Origin: Actinomycetes bacterium
GTDB taxonomy: Bacteria > Actinomycetota > Acidimicrobiia > Acidimicrobiales > RAAP-2
Length of the DNA: 14,284 bases
Assembly (NCBI GenBank): GCA_021801615.1
Contig: JAJYXS010000193.1
Location: forward strand, 1 to 14,284
Direction: 5' to 3'
Shown here: positions 12,422 to 14,284 of the stretch, piece after piece
Layout of the letters: the number at the start of each line of letters is the position of its first letter
Position numbering within the stretch: the stretch's first letter is position 1
Position numbers and translations under genes: made by a program
The notes under the pieces: model-generated
What the model saw: the letters and a program-made list of their open reading frames with translations, nothing else
Databases searched by the model: none
What the model was told of the DNA's origin: nothing

Positions 12422-14284
12422 ATGGCAAGGGCCTACGACGCGCAGGCGATCGAGACGAAATGGCAGGCGAGGTGGCGTGACGAAGGGACCTACGAGGTCG
12501 ACAACGACGACCCCCGGCCACCTTTCTACGCGCTGTGCATGTACCCGTACCCGTCGGGTCCAGCCCACCAGGGCCATGTCCGGAACTACACCTTCGGCGA
12601 CCTCGTCGTGCGCTACCAGACCATGCGGGGCAAGGCGGTGCTCTCGCCGATCGGGTTCGACTCCTTCGGGCTGCCCGCGGAGAACGCCGCCATCCGGACC
12701 GGCACCCACCCGCGCGTCTTCACCGATGCGCGCATCGCCGAGCTGAAGGAGTCGCTCGTCCGCCTCGGTGCGGTCTACGACTGGCGGCGCGAGGTCCGCA
12801 GCCACGACCCGAGCTACATCCACTGGACGCAGCTCATCTTCCTTCGCCTCCTGAAGGCCGGTCTCGCCTACCGAGCGAACGCGCCGGTCAATTGGTGCCC
12901 TGGGTGCCAGACCGTGCTCGCCAACGAGCAGGTCCTCCCCGACGGACGCTGCGAGCGCTCCGGCGACGTCGTCGTCATCCGCTACCTCGAGCAGTGGTTC
13001 TTCAAGATCACCGCCTACGCCGACGAGCTGCTCGAGGCGCTCGACGGCCTCGAGTGGCCCGAGCGAGTGAAGGTCATGCAGCGCAACTGGATCGGGCGGT
13101 CCGAGGGCGCGGAGATCGATCTCGAGGTGGTCGGGCGCCCCGATCTCACGCTCAGGGTCTTCACCACGAGGCCGGACACGACCTTCGGGATGACTTATGC
13201 GGTCATGGCGCCCGAGCATCCGCTCGTCGACTTAGTGACGACGGAGGAGCACCGCGCGGCCGTCGCGGACCTGCGCGTGCGTGCTGCGTCGGAATCCGAG
13301 ATCGAGCGGACGTCGTCGGCCGACGTCGGGCCGGGGCTCGAGAAGCGTGGCGCGTTCACCGGCAGCTTCGTGGTCAACCCGTTCAACGGGGAGCAGGTTC
13401 CTCTCTACGTCGCCGACTACGTGCTCATGGGGTACGGCACCGGGGCGATCATGGCCGTGCCCGCGGAGGACCAGCGTGACTGGGTGTTCGCGAAGCTCCA
13501 CGGCCTGCCCATCGTGCGCACGGTCGAACCGCCCGAAGGCTGGGACGACCAGGGTGGCGAGGCCTACGGGGGCGACGGGGTGAAGATCAACAGCGGCTTC
13601 CTCGACGGCCTGAGGGTCGCCGAGGCGAAGGACGCAGCGATCCGGTTCCTCGAAGCAGAGGGTCGCGGTCGCCGCAAGGTGAACTACCGGCTGCGCGACT
13701 GGCTCGTCTCGCGCCAGCGGTTCTGGGGCTGCCCGATCCCGATCGTCCACTGCCAGGTGCACGGCGCAGTGCCCGTCCCCGAGGACCAGTTGCCGGTGCT
13801 CGCTCCCGACGACGTCGAGTTCCTCCCGACCGGGCAGTCCCCTCTCGCGTCCCACGAAGGCTTCAGGCACACCGTTTGCCCGATCTGCGGCGAGCCCGCC
13901 GAGCGCGAGACCGACACGATGGACACCTTCGTCGACTCGAGCTGGTACTTCCTCCGGTTCTGCGACCCCTTCGATGCGGAGGCACCCTTCAGCCCTGCAG
14001 CGGTGGTCCACTGGATGCCGGTCGATCAGTACATCGGCGGCATCGAGCATGCGATCTTGCACCTCATGTACGCGAGGTTCTTCACTCGCGCGCTCATCGA
14101 CGTGGGGCTCGCGCCCGGAGGCCTTCCGCGCGAGCCGTTCCGCCGCTTGTTCACCCAGGGCATGATCCGGATGGCGGGCTCCAAGATGTCGAAGTCCAAG
14201 GGCAACCTGATCGCGCCGGCGCGCTACTACGAGACCGTCGGGGCCGACGCGCTCCGGCTCTTCCATCTCTTCGTCGGGCCGCCT
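12422..14284 (+). CDS. leuS: Leucyl-tRNA synthetase, N-terminal 621 codons (cut by the right edge)
   Basis: Class Ia synthetase charging tRNA-Leu. The HIGH-type signature is PYPSGPAHQGHVRNYT (H49-H52). A zinc-binding-type segment WCPGCQTVLANEQV follows. The CP1 editing domain (about 225-410) has FTTRPDTTFGMTYAVMAPEH and GTGAIMAVPAEDQRDW (347-353). Next come RLRDWLVSRQRFWGCPIPI, a second CPICGEP segment, DTFVDSSWYFLRF and YIGGIEHAILHLMYARFF. KMSKS is at 588-592. The usual length is about 820-870, so roughly 200-250 C-terminal residues (anticodon-binding domain) lie beyond the window. The ATG at 12422 is the natural start: ARAYDAQAIETKWQ matches the usual N-terminus, with TAGCAT 8 nt upstream. 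In the editing site, PAED replaces the common bacterial PAHD/PGHD; the following QRD is kept. Confidence 0.98.
   Translation, partial: MARAYDAQAIETKWQARWRDEGTYEVDNDDPRPPFYALCMYPYPSGPAHQGHVRNYTFGDLVVRYQTMRGKAVLSPIGFDSFGLPAENAAIRTGTHPRVFTDARIAELKESLVRLGAVYDWRREVRSHDPSYIHWTQLIFLRLLKAGLAYRANAPVNWCPGCQTVLANEQVLPDGRCERSGDVVVIRYLEQWFFKITAYADELLEALDGLEWPERVKVMQRNWIGRSEGAEIDLEVVGRPDLTLRVFTTRPDTTFGMTYAVMAPEHPLVDLVTTEEHRAAVADLRVRAASESEIERTSSADVGPGLEKRGAFTGSFVVNPFNGEQVPLYVADYVLMGYGTGAIMAVPAEDQRDWVFAKLHGLPIVRTVEPPEGWDDQGGEAYGGDGVKINSGFLDGLRVAEAKDAAIRFLEAEGRGRRKVNYRLRDWLVSRQRFWGCPIPIVHCQVHGAVPVPEDQLPVLAPDDVEFLPTGQSPLASHEGFRHTVCPICGEPAERETDTMDTFVDSSWYFLRFCDPFDAEAPFSPAAVVHWMPVDQYIGGIEHAILHLMYARFFTRALIDVGLAPGGLPREPFRRLFTQGMIRMAGSKMSKSKGNLIAPARYYETVGADALRLFHLFVGPP

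Noticed and set aside
12210..12521. Minus-strand protein containing VAQLVERLTGSQEVRGFESP
   Set aside because: This is the well-known artefact of translating a tRNA gene; the region is tRNA-Ala and the leuS 5' end.

Overview
The window is GC-rich DNA, almost certainly from an actinobacterium. An affiliation near the Acidimicrobiia is my guess from overall protein character and is not proven. The supporting signs are a mutasome-type ImuB followed by DnaE2, very high GC at third codon positions, and several genes that lack a Shine-Dalgarno sequence. Those genes carry a TANNNT hexamer 8-9 nt before the start codon, the usual signature of leaderless transcripts in actinobacteria.

Layout, left to right. 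(1) 2-3830: the 3' end of imuB, open at the left edge, then complete dnaE2 (imuC), the SOS-type error-prone translesion pair. Short tandem repeats occur inside both genes and across the junction between them. (2) 3864-4301, minus strand: a conserved small coiled-coil-type hypothetical. (3) 4600-5817: csaA (tRNA-binding-domain chaperone), then a membrane-anchored hypothetical. (4) 5899-6306, minus: a small four-helix membrane protein. (5) 6756-7298: a probable SRPBCC-like hypothetical, convergent with 7317-7763 (minus), an antibiotic-biosynthesis-monooxygenase-like (ABM) dimeric alpha/beta-barrel protein. (6) 7764-8171: an intergenic region with a 4 x 14-bp repeat, a perfect 14-bp palindrome and a promoter candidate, leading into 8172-10370, a glycogen-debranching / amylo-alpha-1,6-glucosidase family protein. 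(7) 10371-12210: a gene-poor accessory stretch. It holds two more minisatellite-like arrays, a frameshifted and truncated tyrosine-recombinase (integrase) remnant, a small 69-codon gene on the minus strand and a 16-bp palindrome. It ends at a tRNA-Ala(GGC) gene, the classic setting of a decayed tRNA-integrated element. (8) 12422-14284: leuS, divergent from the tRNA and cut by the right edge just after KMSKS.

The strongest unexplained pattern is the number of short tandem duplications. In coding sequence the periods are all multiples of three (33, 27, 18, 27 bp, plus a 12-bp array across the imuB stop codon). In non-coding DNA they are not (14, 13/14, 11 bp). This looks like frequent slippage or duplication filtered by reading-frame selection, and it includes both translesion-polymerase genes. 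I found no CRISPR array, no intact insertion sequence and no clearly new multi-gene defence system. The nearest thing to a novel locus is the small-gene region beside the tRNA.
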